Both the position numbers and the translations under genes were made by a program. Positions 7,714-12,553 of a DNA stretch of 12,553 bases are shown here, piece after piece (positions within the stretch are counted from its first letter, which is position 1; each line of letters opens with the position of its first letter). This DNA comes from CAZQLE01 sp964593905 (GTDB taxonomy: Bacteria; Chloroflexota; Anaerolineae; Anaerolineales; Anaerolineaceae), in NCBI GenBank assembly GCA_964593905.1, contig CAZQLE010000112.1, positions 1 through 12,553 on the forward strand. Reading direction: 5' to 3'. Under the pieces are notes generated by a model that was given only the letters and a program-made list of their open reading frames with translations, was not told where the DNA came from and searched no databases.

Positions 7714-8265
7714 TTAATCCCAAATTTGAGGGCGAGCCACAATCACCTTTCGTTCCAGATCCACCTTAAGAATCACCTGATCAATTACCGGCAAGAGCAG
7801 CTCCTCGCCATCCGGCTGACGAACCAGATAAATATCATTGGCCCCGGTTTCGAGGATCTCTTCCAAAACGCCCAGCGCTTTGCCGCCCTCATCGATCACC
7901 TGAAGCCCGACCAGTTGGTGAAAATAATATTCACCTTCGGACAGTTCAGGCAGCGATTCGCTGCGGGTATAAACCATCTGGGTGCGCAAAACACTCACCG
8001 CTTCTGGAGAGGTGAACTCACCAAACGACAGCAGCAGGTAAGCGCCATGCGGCCGGACAGTGCGAATCAGGTATTCCTGATATTTGTTGCCAACATAAAC
8101 CTGCATACCGGGTTGAATTCGCTCGGGGAAATCGGTCAACACTTCGAGGATGATCTCGCCCTGCAACCCATGAGAGCGGCGGAAACGCCCGATGGCAAGG
8201 TAAACAGGCTCGCCAGAAACCGGCGAGCCTGTCGATGAATCATTATTCTGACGGGAAGGAACCAT
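7714..8265 (-). CDS. rimM: Ribosome maturation factor RimM
   Basis: RimM binds uS19 and helps fold the 3' head domain of 16S rRNA during 30S assembly. The 183-aa protein has the N-terminal RimM barrel with AIGRFRRSHGLQGEI (24-38) and the C-terminal PRC-like barrel with GEYYFHQLVGLQV (111-123), TGANDIYLV (140-148) and LLLPVIDQVI (156-165). ATG 8265 follows AAGGAAT, which overlaps the khpA stop region 11 bp upstream. That start adds a hydrophilic N-terminal tail (residues 1-20, NNDSSTGSPVSGEP) whose codons contain a perfect 11-bp palindrome. No in-frame ATG or GTG with a convincing ribosome site is evident between this tail and the conserved domain. It lies between khpA and dprA, as often in ribosomal operons, but trmD and rplS, the common next genes, are absent. 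Confidence 0.96.
   Translation of the reverse strand: MVPSRQNNDSSTGSPVSGEPVYLAIGRFRRSHGLQGEIILEVLTDFPERIQPGMQVYVGNKYQEYLIRTVRPHGAYLLLSFGEFTSPEAVSVLRTQMVYTRSESLPELSEGEYYFHQLVGLQVIDEGGKALGVLEEILETGANDIYLVRQPDGEELLLPVIDQVILKVDLERKVIVARPQIWD
8204..8232. repeat. Perfect 11-bp palindrome inside the 5' part of rimM
   Basis: ACAGGCTCGCC (8204-8214) and GGCGAGCCTGT (8222-8232) are exactly complementary, with a 7-nt loop. In rimM mRNA the stem begins about 33 nt after the A of the start codon. It falls in codons for about residues 12-21, outside the conserved domains. The arm core GCTCGCC also occurs in the hairpin upstream of khpA. Confidence 0.85.
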
Positions 8266-8276
8266 GCAAATTCCTT

Positions 8277-8513
8277 TTAGCGTGGTTCTACCACATCCAG
8301 AGTAACCTGTTTGCCCTCACGAGCAGCGGCCACTTTAAGTAAGATCCGCATGGCATTTGCCACCCGGCCACTCTTTCCAATGATACGACCCATGTCTTCT
8401 TTGGCAACATGCAGCTCAAGGCGGACTTTATTGCCGCCGCGGTCAGCACGTACCTGTACCTGACTGGGGTCATCAACCAGCGAGAGGGCAATATATTCAA
8501 TCAGCTCTTTCAC
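8277..8513 (-). CDS. khpA: KH-domain RNA-binding protein KhpA
   Basis: This 78-aa protein is a single KH domain of the KhpA family, cytoplasmic RNA-binding proteins that in Firmicutes pair with KhpB and influence cell elongation and RNA fate. The core shows VKELIEYIALSLVDDPSQVQV at the N-terminus and the nucleic-acid-gripping GxxG loop in MGRIIGKSGR (GKSG). The start is GTG 8513: AAAGGAG lies 6 nt upstream, and family members normally begin with the xKELIEYI helix. An upstream in-frame GTG at 8573 would prepend 20 residues, but that stretch covers an intergenic hairpin and is not family-like. The gene lies 78 bp after rpsP and 11 bp before rimM, the familiar rpsP-KH-rimM order. A hairpin overlapping its ribosome site may limit translation. 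Confidence 0.94.
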   Translation of the reverse strand: MKELIEYIALSLVDDPSQVQVRADRGGNKVRLELHVAKEDMGRIIGKSGRVANAMRILLKVAAAREGKQVTLDVVEPR

Positions 8514-8518
8514 GGTTT

Positions 8519-8541
8519 CTCCTTTGATAATCACCAAAGGA
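8519..8541 (-). promoter_or_regulatory. Hairpin that can occlude the khpA ribosome-binding site
   Basis: In mRNA sense TCCTTTG pairs perfectly with CAAAGGA (window positions 8541-8535 and 8526-8520, 8-nt loop). The 3' arm contains most of the khpA Shine-Dalgarno AAAGGAG (8525-8519). Formation of this 7-bp stem would hide the site. The structure is short, so its stability in the cell is uncertain. Confidence 0.55.
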
Positions 8542-8569
8542 TGCTCGCCGGGTAAACACCCGGTGAGCA
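8542..8569. repeat. 12-bp hairpin between rpsP and khpA
   Basis: TGCTCGCCGGGT (8542-8553) pairs with ACCCGGTGAGCA (8558-8569) around a 4-nt loop, with a single mismatch (G-U on plus-strand RNA, C-A on the minus-strand mRNA). No T-run follows in either direction, so it is more likely an mRNA-stability or processing element, or a palindromic repeat, than a terminator. Its outer arms resemble the palindrome in rimM. Confidence 0.8.
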
Positions 8570-8591
8570 CCACAGAAATAGCAGGTGAAAA

Positions 8592-8945
8592 TTATACAGC
8601 GCTGTCGCGACGGGTGCGCGGGTTGACCTTGCGGGCAACTGAATTGGCAGCGGCTTCAGCCAACAGAGTCTCAACCGGTTCACCCTTCTTGAAGCGTTCA
8701 AAACGGTCTAACAGACCAACGCTCTTGAACAGTTTAACAACAGATTCGCTGGGCTGAGCGCCTTTGCTCATCCAGTCATAAATCCGGTCTTCTTTGACAT
8801 CAAAGGTAAAGGGTTCCGTGCGGGGGTTGTAGTTTCCCAAAATTTCGAGGAAACGGCCATCGCGCGGGCTTTCTTTATCGGCTGCAATCAGACGGAAGCT
8901 GGTCTGTCGTTTCAAACCAATGCGGCGTAATCGAATACGAACCAT
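8592..8945 (-). CDS. rpsP: 30S ribosomal protein bS16
   Basis: bS16 is a primary 16S rRNA-binding protein of the small subunit. The N-terminus MVRIRLRRIGLKRQTSFRLI and the following DGRFLEILGNYNP and YDWMSKGAQPSESV motifs are diagnostic. At 117 residues it is longer than the 80-90 aa of many homologues. The extra length is a C-terminal tail after about residue 88 (LLAEAAANSVARKVNP), ending in basic residues; such tails vary among phyla. ATG 8945 is preceded by AGGAGA at suitable spacing. It follows ffh by 112 bp and precedes khpA by 78 bp on the same strand. The ffh-rpsP-KH-rimM order is a recurrent bacterial arrangement that ties membrane targeting to ribosome production. Confidence 0.97.
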   Translation of the reverse strand: MVRIRLRRIGLKRQTSFRLIAADKESPRDGRFLEILGNYNPRTEPFTFDVKEDRIYDWMSKGAQPSESVVKLFKSVGLLDRFERFKKGEPVETLLAEAAANSVARKVNPRTRRDSAV

Positions 8946-9038
8946 CGAACTTTTTCTCCTGAGTTAGTAAAACGAATTCTGATACATTTTTTCGGGTCGC
9001 AGGGATGAGGGTCGCGCTGAAGGGGCGCTAGAGACAAA

Positions 9039-9051
9039 AGCCTGCGAGGCT
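9039..9051 (-). terminator. Weak hairpin after ffh, possible partial terminator
   Basis: In mRNA sense AGCCT-CGC-AGGCT is followed by TTTG only 6 nt after the ffh stop codon. The stem is 5 bp and the T-run short, so it would at most attenuate transcription into rpsP. It may be chance. Confidence 0.25.
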
Positions 9052-9057
9052 CCGATT

Positions 9058-10380
9058 TCATCCAAACAGGCGCGGCAAACCCCGTCCACCTGTTTTTTGC
9101 AAAGTTTTCATCATGCGCTGAGCATCACGAAATTGCTTCAGCAACCGATTGACATCCTGAACATCTGTGCCAGACCCGCGAGCAATGCGCCGGCGGCGGC
9201 TTGCATTCAGTATATCAGGGTTATGGCGTTCTTCGCGAGTCATTGAGCTAAGAATTGCTTCGGTCAATTTTAACTGATGTTCAGCATCTTTGGGGTCAAT
9301 TCCCCGGGCTGCCTGCCCCAAATTTCCGGGCAACATTTCCAAAATCTGGGCCAGCGGGCCCATTTTACGCATCTGGCGCAACTGGCTGGCAAAATCTTCC
9401 AGGGTCAACTGCCCCGACATCATTCGCTGGGCCTGTTTTTGCGCTTCTTGCGCATCCATCGAGGCTTCAGCGCGCTCAATCAGCCCCAGCACATCCCCCA
9501 TCCCAAGGATGCGGGATGCCAGCCGGCGCGGGTCGTAAGCTTCCAGCGCTTCAACGCCTTCACCGGTACTGAGGAACTTGATCGGCACCCCGGTTACTGA
9601 GCGAATTGAGATTGCCGCGCCACCGCGCGAGTCGCCATCCATTTTCGACAAAATTAACCCGGTCAGGTTAACCGTATCACGAAACCCTTCGGCAATGTGC
9701 AGCGCTTCTTGACCGACCATCGAGTCGACCACCAGCAGAACCTCAACCGGTGAAACCTTACCCGCAATGGACTTTAACTCTTCCATCAATTCCTGGTCAA
9801 GCTGCGAACGGCCGGCTGTGTCGATCAACATCGCCGTATAACCGCCCTTCTGAGCCGTGTCAAACGCACGCGCCGATAGATCGGGCGGCTTGACCCCGCT
9901 TTCGTGAAAAACGGTCACACCAATGCGTTCACCCAGGGTCTGCAACTGCTTCACAGCCGCAGGGCGGTAGGGGTCGGCAGCAACCAGCATCACCCGTTCA
10001 CCCTGACCACGCAGCAACCGCGCCAGTTTGGCCGAGGCGGTGGTTTTACCCGAGCCCTGCAAGCCCACCAGCATGATCACCCGCGGCTTGGGACCGTTCA
10101 GGTTAAGGCGGTCTGGCTCACCCAGGGTGGCAATCAATTCCTCATGGACAATTTTAATCACCTGCTGACCGGGATTGAGCGCCTTTGAGACTTCCACACC
10201 AATCGACCGTTCACGGACCCGGTTGACAAAAGTTTTTACCACACTGTAATGCACATCCGCTTCCAACAAAGCCAGGCGCACTTCGCGCATGGCAGCATCC
10301 ACATCTTCCGCAGATAACTTTCCGCGGCGGCGAAGATTTTGGAAAACAGAGTTTAATCGTTCGGTCAGTGTTTCAAACAT
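9058..10380 (-). CDS. ffh: Signal recognition particle protein Ffh (SRP54)
   Basis: Ffh binds 4.5S/SRP RNA and hydrophobic signal sequences on nascent chains and, with FtsY, delivers ribosomes to the inner membrane. The 440-aa protein has the N domain (1-90), the G domain with P-loop GLQGSGKTT (106-114), DPYRPAA (136-142), DTAGR (187-191) and SKMDGD (245-250), and a methionine-rich M domain (about 300-434). The M domain's RNA-binding helices contain NASRRRRIARGSG (392-404). The absence of an N-terminal extension and of an A domain separates it from FtsY. ATG 10380 has only a poor ribosome site (GGATGGATGA region), but the domain begins exactly here with MFETLTERL. It is the first gene of the long minus-strand series, with a strong promoter upstream. 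No SRP RNA gene was recognised in the window. Confidence 0.98.
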   Translation of the reverse strand: MFETLTERLNSVFQNLRRRGKLSAEDVDAAMREVRLALLEADVHYSVVKTFVNRVRERSIGVEVSKALNPGQQVIKIVHEELIATLGEPDRLNLNGPKPRVIMLVGLQGSGKTTASAKLARLLRGQGERVMLVAADPYRPAAVKQLQTLGERIGVTVFHESGVKPPDLSARAFDTAQKGGYTAMLIDTAGRSQLDQELMEELKSIAGKVSPVEVLLVVDSMVGQEALHIAEGFRDTVNLTGLILSKMDGDSRGGAAISIRSVTGVPIKFLSTGEGVEALEAYDPRRLASRILGMGDVLGLIERAEASMDAQEAQKQAQRMMSGQLTLEDFASQLRQMRKMGPLAQILEMLPGNLGQAARGIDPKDAEHQLKLTEAILSSMTREERHNPDILNASRRRRIARGSGTDVQDVNRLLKQFRDAQRMMKTLQKTGGRGLPRLFG

Positions 10381-10414
10381 TTGAACCGGTCATCCATCCA
10401 TAGAAAAAGACACA

Positions 10415-10430
10415 CCCCTGACAGGCAGGG
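10415..10430 (-). other. Small hairpin in the ffh leader
   Basis: CCCTG and CAGGG (10416-10420 and 10426-10430) form a 5-bp stem with a 5-nt loop in the predicted leader. In mRNA sense it is followed, about 7 nt later, by the pyrimidine run TCTTTTTCT. The distance makes termination doubtful; it might be a weak attenuator. Confidence 0.3.
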
Positions 10431-10446
10431 CATTGCTAACCTCTGG

Positions 10447-10475
10447 ATTTTAGTCGAAACCGGTGCAATGGTCAA
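10447..10475 (-). promoter_or_regulatory. Sigma70-type promoter of the ffh operon
   Basis: On the minus strand TTGACC (10475-10470) and TAAAAT (10452-10447) are separated by exactly 17 nt. Each box matches the consensus at 5 of 6 positions. The expected start near 10440 gives a leader of about 60 nt before ffh. This is the best promoter match in the window and lies in the divergent spacer facing away from degV. Confidence 0.75.
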
Positions 10476-10521
10476 GGAAAGAATTCAATTTCCGGCAGGA
10501 ACCGCATATTCCATGACCCAG

Positions 10522-10557
10522 CATGTTATGCCAGCAGAGCAAAGCGAAGCATCCCTA
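10522..10557 (+). repeat. Interspersed repeat, copy A
   Basis: This copy contains CATGTTATGCC at the left and GCGAAGCATCCCTA (10544-10557) at the right. It shares its right core with copy C and, in inverted sense, with copy B. It appears degenerate in the middle. Confidence 0.65.
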
Positions 10558-10593
10558 TGCAACTCCATCAACCCCGGCTTCACAGCCCACTCA

Positions 10594-10650
10594 CGTAGGG
10601 ATTCTTCGCACAGTGCACCGAAGAACACGATGCACCGGCTCAGAATGACA
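10594..10650 (-). repeat. Interspersed repeat, copy B (inverted)
   Basis: Read on the minus strand it runs from TGTCATTCTGAG (10650-10639) to GCGAAGAATCCCTACG (10609-10594). The latter matches copy C at 15 of 16 positions. The TGTCATTCTGAG...GCGAAG pattern is one I associate with short palindromic repeats dispersed in many bacterial genomes; that association is from memory, not from a search. Confidence 0.7.
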
Positions 10651-10660
10651 CCCTTGGTCA

Positions 10661-10716
10661 TGTCATGCTGCCCGTCTGGGCGCAAGCAGAGCACAGCGAA
10701 GCGAAGCATCCCTACG
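10661..10716 (+). repeat. Interspersed repeat, copy C
   Basis: It runs from TGTCATGCTG (10661-10670) to GCGAAGCATCCCTACG (10701-10716), with a 30-nt middle containing an AGCGAAGCGAAG duplication. Together with inverted copy B it could fold into one long hairpin spanning about 10594-10716. Confidence 0.7.
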
Positions 10717-10929
10717 CCGCCTCACCAACAAATTAAAACCCACCGCCACCGAATAAAGCGTGACATCCCTATGGCACGTAACTTTCCTGCGCTTATCGTG
10801 TTGTAAGGTCTGAATTATTTGTCGGTGGTAATCAAAGGGTTGTATGGCAGTTCTATTTAATAACCGTCTACAACAGCCATGCCACAGGTTTGAACAGTAT
10901 CAAACACAGACCGAGAAGGAGAATACGGG

Positions 10930-11790
10930 ATGACCCGAAAAGTAGCCCTGGTGACCGATAGCACCGCGAGCATTCCTGATGAATTATTGCGCGGCAACAA
11001 CATTACTGTGATCCCCCTGCAGGTAAACTGGGGCGAACAGACTTATCTGGACGGTATAGATATCCAACCGGGTGAGTTTTACGAACGGCTGAAAACGGCT
11101 TCGGTCATGCCTTTCACCTCTCAACCTTCACCCGATGCCTTTAAACAAGTCTATAGCCGCCTGATTGAACAGGATTTTGATGTTCTGACCGTCATTATCT
11201 CCGAAAAGTTATCGGGCACCTACAATTCGGCGGTGCAGGCCAAGCAAATGCTGCCCGGAGCGAACATTGAAATTGTCGATTCAGAAGCAACTTCGATGAT
11301 GCTTGGTTTCCAGGTGCTGGCTGCGGCAGAATGTTCCCGCGCCGGGGGAACACTGAAAGAATGCAAAGCGGTCGCAGAACATGCCCGCTCAAATACTGGG
11401 GCATTTTTTGTGGTCAATACCCTCGAGTTTTTGCGTCGCGGAGGTCGAATTAGCCATGCAGCAGCCCTCATTGGCACCGCCCTGAATGTCAAACCCATCC
11501 TGCACCTTTCGGAGGGGCGAATTCAACCCCTCGAACGTGTGCGCACGATGAGCAAAGCCATTGACCGTCTTCAAGATCTGGTGGCCGAAAGATTAAATGG
11601 GAAAACACCCATTCGAATTGCGACAGTTCACGGCGCAGCCCCCCGCGAGGCGCAGAATATTCTCGACAGTATGTGCTCCCGTTACCCGGTCAGCAGCATC
11701 AGCATGAAAGTTTTAACCGATGTGGGGCCGGTCATCGGCACACATACCGGCCCCGGCGCACTGGGTATTTTGTACCATGTGGGCATGTAA
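10930..11790 (+). CDS. degV: DegV family fatty-acid-binding protein (FakB-like)
   Basis: DegV/FakB proteins hold a single fatty acid; in Gram-positives FakB presents it to the kinase FakA for phosphorylation and phospholipid synthesis. The 286-aa length is typical. Visible motifs are VTDSTASIP (8-16), the fatty-acid carboxylate-binding TSQPS (63-67), SEKLSGTYNSA (91-101), LEFLRRGGRIS (165-175) and the C-terminal GTHTGPGALG (270-279). ATG 10930 is preceded by GAAGGAGAA at good distance. It is transcribed away from ffh and ends at a strong terminator, so it appears monocistronic. No fakA-like DAK/DegV-kinase gene is in view, so the partner kinase, if any, is elsewhere. The family call is firm; the ligand is not readable. 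Confidence 0.95.
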   Translation: MTRKVALVTDSTASIPDELLRGNNITVIPLQVNWGEQTYLDGIDIQPGEFYERLKTASVMPFTSQPSPDAFKQVYSRLIEQDFDVLTVIISEKLSGTYNSAVQAKQMLPGANIEIVDSEATSMMLGFQVLAAAECSRAGGTLKECKAVAEHARSNTGAFFVVNTLEFLRRGGRISHAAALIGTALNVKPILHLSEGRIQPLERVRTMSKAIDRLQDLVAERLNGKTPIRIATVHGAAPREAQNILDSMCSRYPVSSISMKVLTDVGPVIGTHTGPGALGILYHVGM

Positions 11791-11813
11791 CCGCCGGCAA
11801 AACAGAGAAACCC

Positions 11814-11842
11814 ACAGGAGGCCAAACAGGCCTCCTGTTTTT
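11814..11842 (+). terminator. Intrinsic terminator of degV
   Basis: ACAGGAGGCC (11814-11823) pairs perfectly with GGCCTCCTGT (11829-11838) around a 5-nt loop and is followed by TTTTT. It begins 23 bp after the degV stop codon and separates degV from the DUF1015 gene. Confidence 0.95.
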
Positions 11843-11894
11843 ATGGTTTTATCAGCCGCCCGGCAAGTCTTAATTGTTAGACAACTATCCTAAA

Positions 11895-11916
11895 TTCAGG
11901 TTACACATATCCTGAA
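11895..11916. promoter_or_regulatory. Possible operator dyad upstream of the DUF1015 gene
   Basis: TTCAGG and CCTGAA are perfect 6-bp inverted half-sites, 10 bp apart (centre-to-centre 16 bp). It sits about 20 bp upstream of the candidate promoter, where a dimeric regulator could bind. Short enough to be chance. Confidence 0.25.
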
Positions 11917-11935
11917 ACAGGCACAACCCTCTTTT

Positions 11936-11965
11936 TTTACGGCACAGCTTTTTGTAGAATAAAAT
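11936..11965 (+). promoter_or_regulatory. Candidate promoter of the DUF1015 gene
   Basis: TTTACG (11936-11941) is followed after 18 nt by TAAAAT (11960-11965); an overlapping TAGAAT (11955-11960) is an alternative -10. A start near 11972 leaves about 30 nt before the ATG. The -35 match is only 4/6. Confidence 0.4.
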
Positions 11966-12002
11966 TGCTGGATCATACTCAACTCGCCCTTGGAAGGTAC
12001 CC

Positions 12003-12553
12003 ATGAAAAATTACCCACAGATAGGCTTACAGGTCCCCAATATTTTATTGCCCAAAACCGGCACCGATTATTCGCGCTGGGCCGTCATCGCTTGTGACCA
12101 GTTCACCTCAGAACCGGAATACTGGCAGCAGGTGGAGGAAAAGGTCGGCAGTGCACCCTCCACATTTCGAATTACATTGCCCGAGGTGTTTCTGGGCACT
12201 CCCGAAGAACCGGCCCGGGTTGCCAACATTAACGCAACCATGCGCAAATACCTGACCGAAGGAATGTTCACGGAACATGAGGGGCTCATTCTTGTCGAAC
12301 GGTACGCTGAAGGCAAGACCCGCTTTGGTCTGATGCTTGCGCTCGATCTCGAACGTTACGATTTCAACAAAGGCTCCCAGAGCCTGATTCGCGCCACCGA
12401 GGGCACCATCCTCGACCGCCTGCCCCCCCGGATGAAGATCCGCGAAGGGGCCGCCATTGAATTGCCCCATATTCTGGTCTTAATTGACGACCCCCAGCGC
12501 ACGGTTATCGAACCGCTGGTCGCCCAACGGGAATCGCTTAAGAAATTATATGA
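12003..12553 (+). CDS. DUF1015 family protein, 3' end beyond the window
   Basis: Only the first 183 codons are present; the frame is open to the window edge. The sequence matches what I know of the DUF1015 (COG4198) family, cytoplasmic proteins of roughly 400 residues without an established activity. It has WAVIACDQFTSEPEYW (26-41) near the start and the conserved block SQSLIRATEGTILDRLPPRM (125-144) followed by KIREGAAIELPHILVLIDDP (145-164). ATG 12003 is preceded by TTGGAAGG, a fair ribosome site with 5-nt spacing. It follows the degV terminator and a 160-bp spacer with a candidate promoter, so it probably starts its own transcription unit. No signal peptide or membrane helix is seen in the visible part. 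Confidence 0.88.
   Translation, partial: MKNYPQIGLQVPNILLPKTGTDYSRWAVIACDQFTSEPEYWQQVEEKVGSAPSTFRITLPEVFLGTPEEPARVANINATMRKYLTEGMFTEHEGLILVERYAEGKTRFGLMLALDLERYDFNKGSQSLIRATEGTILDRLPPRMKIREGAAIELPHILVLIDDPQRTVIEPLVAQRESLKKLY

Larger units (their letters stand above)
10381..10929. other. 549-bp gene-free spacer between the divergent ffh and degV genes
   Basis: This spacer holds the ffh promoter at its left end, three related repeat copies at 10522-10716, and an AT-rich part before degV with an imperfect dyad (GTTGTA 10839-10844 and TACAAC 10869-10874). Open frames of 141 aa (plus) and 74 aa (minus) cross it but consist of repeat and promoter sequence with odd composition, so I do not call genes here. 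I found no convincing degV promoter, tRNA or known riboswitch. Confidence 0.7.

Noticed and set aside
7726..8238. 170-codon plus-strand frame opposite rimM
   Set aside because: Antisense shadow of rimM; composition (many Gln, His, Asn) is what reversed coding gives.
8542..8569. Terminator between rpsP and khpA
   Set aside because: The hairpin lacks a following T-run in the direction of transcription, and the downstream genes belong to the same operon.
10485..10709. Minus-strand 74-codon open frame
   Set aside because: Its translation is made of the interspersed repeats; such frames are typical false calls in repeat copies.
10522..10716. CRISPR-like array
   Set aside because: The copies are in mixed orientation, unequal in length and unevenly spaced, with no cas gene nearby.
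10381..10806. Plus-strand 141-codon open frame in the ffh-degV spacer
   Set aside because: It starts next to the ffh start codon on the other strand, crosses the ffh promoter and three repeats, has odd composition and no ribosome-binding site.
9058..10929. SRP RNA (ffs) gene near ffh
   Set aside because: The flanking spacers show no recognisable SRP RNA core such as the GGAA tetraloop helix in a suitable structure.

Overview
The window reads as a stretch of a mesophilic-type bacterial chromosome, most likely Chloroflexota, class Anaerolineae. This rests on the family mix and style rather than on a search: TopA carries an N-terminal DUF5679-like zinc ribbon, a KH protein sits between rpsP and rimM, there is an unrecognised two-helix membrane protein, and the interspersed repeats have the core GCGAAGCATCCCTA. 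Base composition looks balanced to moderately GC-rich throughout. No phage, transposase, toxin, CRISPR or secondary-metabolite gene is visible. Almost everything is housekeeping.

Layout. (1) Positions 60-1718, plus strand: dgt (HD-domain dNTP triphosphohydrolase) and greA (transcript cleavage factor), ending at a perfect A-tract/stem/T-tract terminator at about 1767-1801. (2) Positions 1818-10380, minus strand: a long tight gene series. In transcription order it is ffh, rpsP, khpA, rimM, dprA, manC, topA, then a membrane protein of unknown function after a 230-bp gap. A well-formed sigma70-type promoter (TTGACC, 17 nt, TAAAAT) lies 67 bp upstream of ffh. The gaps rimM-dprA-manC-topA are only 2-15 bp, so these genes are very probably co-transcribed. 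(3) Positions 10381-10929: a gene-free divergent spacer holding the ffh promoter and three related repeat copies in mixed orientation. (4) Positions 10930-12553, plus strand: degV (fatty-acid-binding protein) with a strong terminator, then a DUF1015 gene that runs off the right edge.

How the genes fit together. ffh, rpsP, khpA and rimM link protein targeting, the small ribosomal subunit, an RNA-binding KH protein and 16S processing/30S maturation. The usual trmD-rplS continuation is absent; dprA, manC and topA (DNA uptake/recombination, GDP-mannose supply, DNA supercoiling) follow instead.

The points most worth a second look are non-coding: a 103-nt nested hairpin between topA and the membrane protein gene, possibly a small inverted-repeat element or a structured leader; two related GC-rich palindromes around khpA and rimM, one of them inside the rimM reading frame; a small hairpin that would bury the khpA ribosome-binding site; a G-only tract forming the dprA ribosome-binding site; and the repeat cluster near 10522-10716. 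I see no convincing new multi-gene system here.
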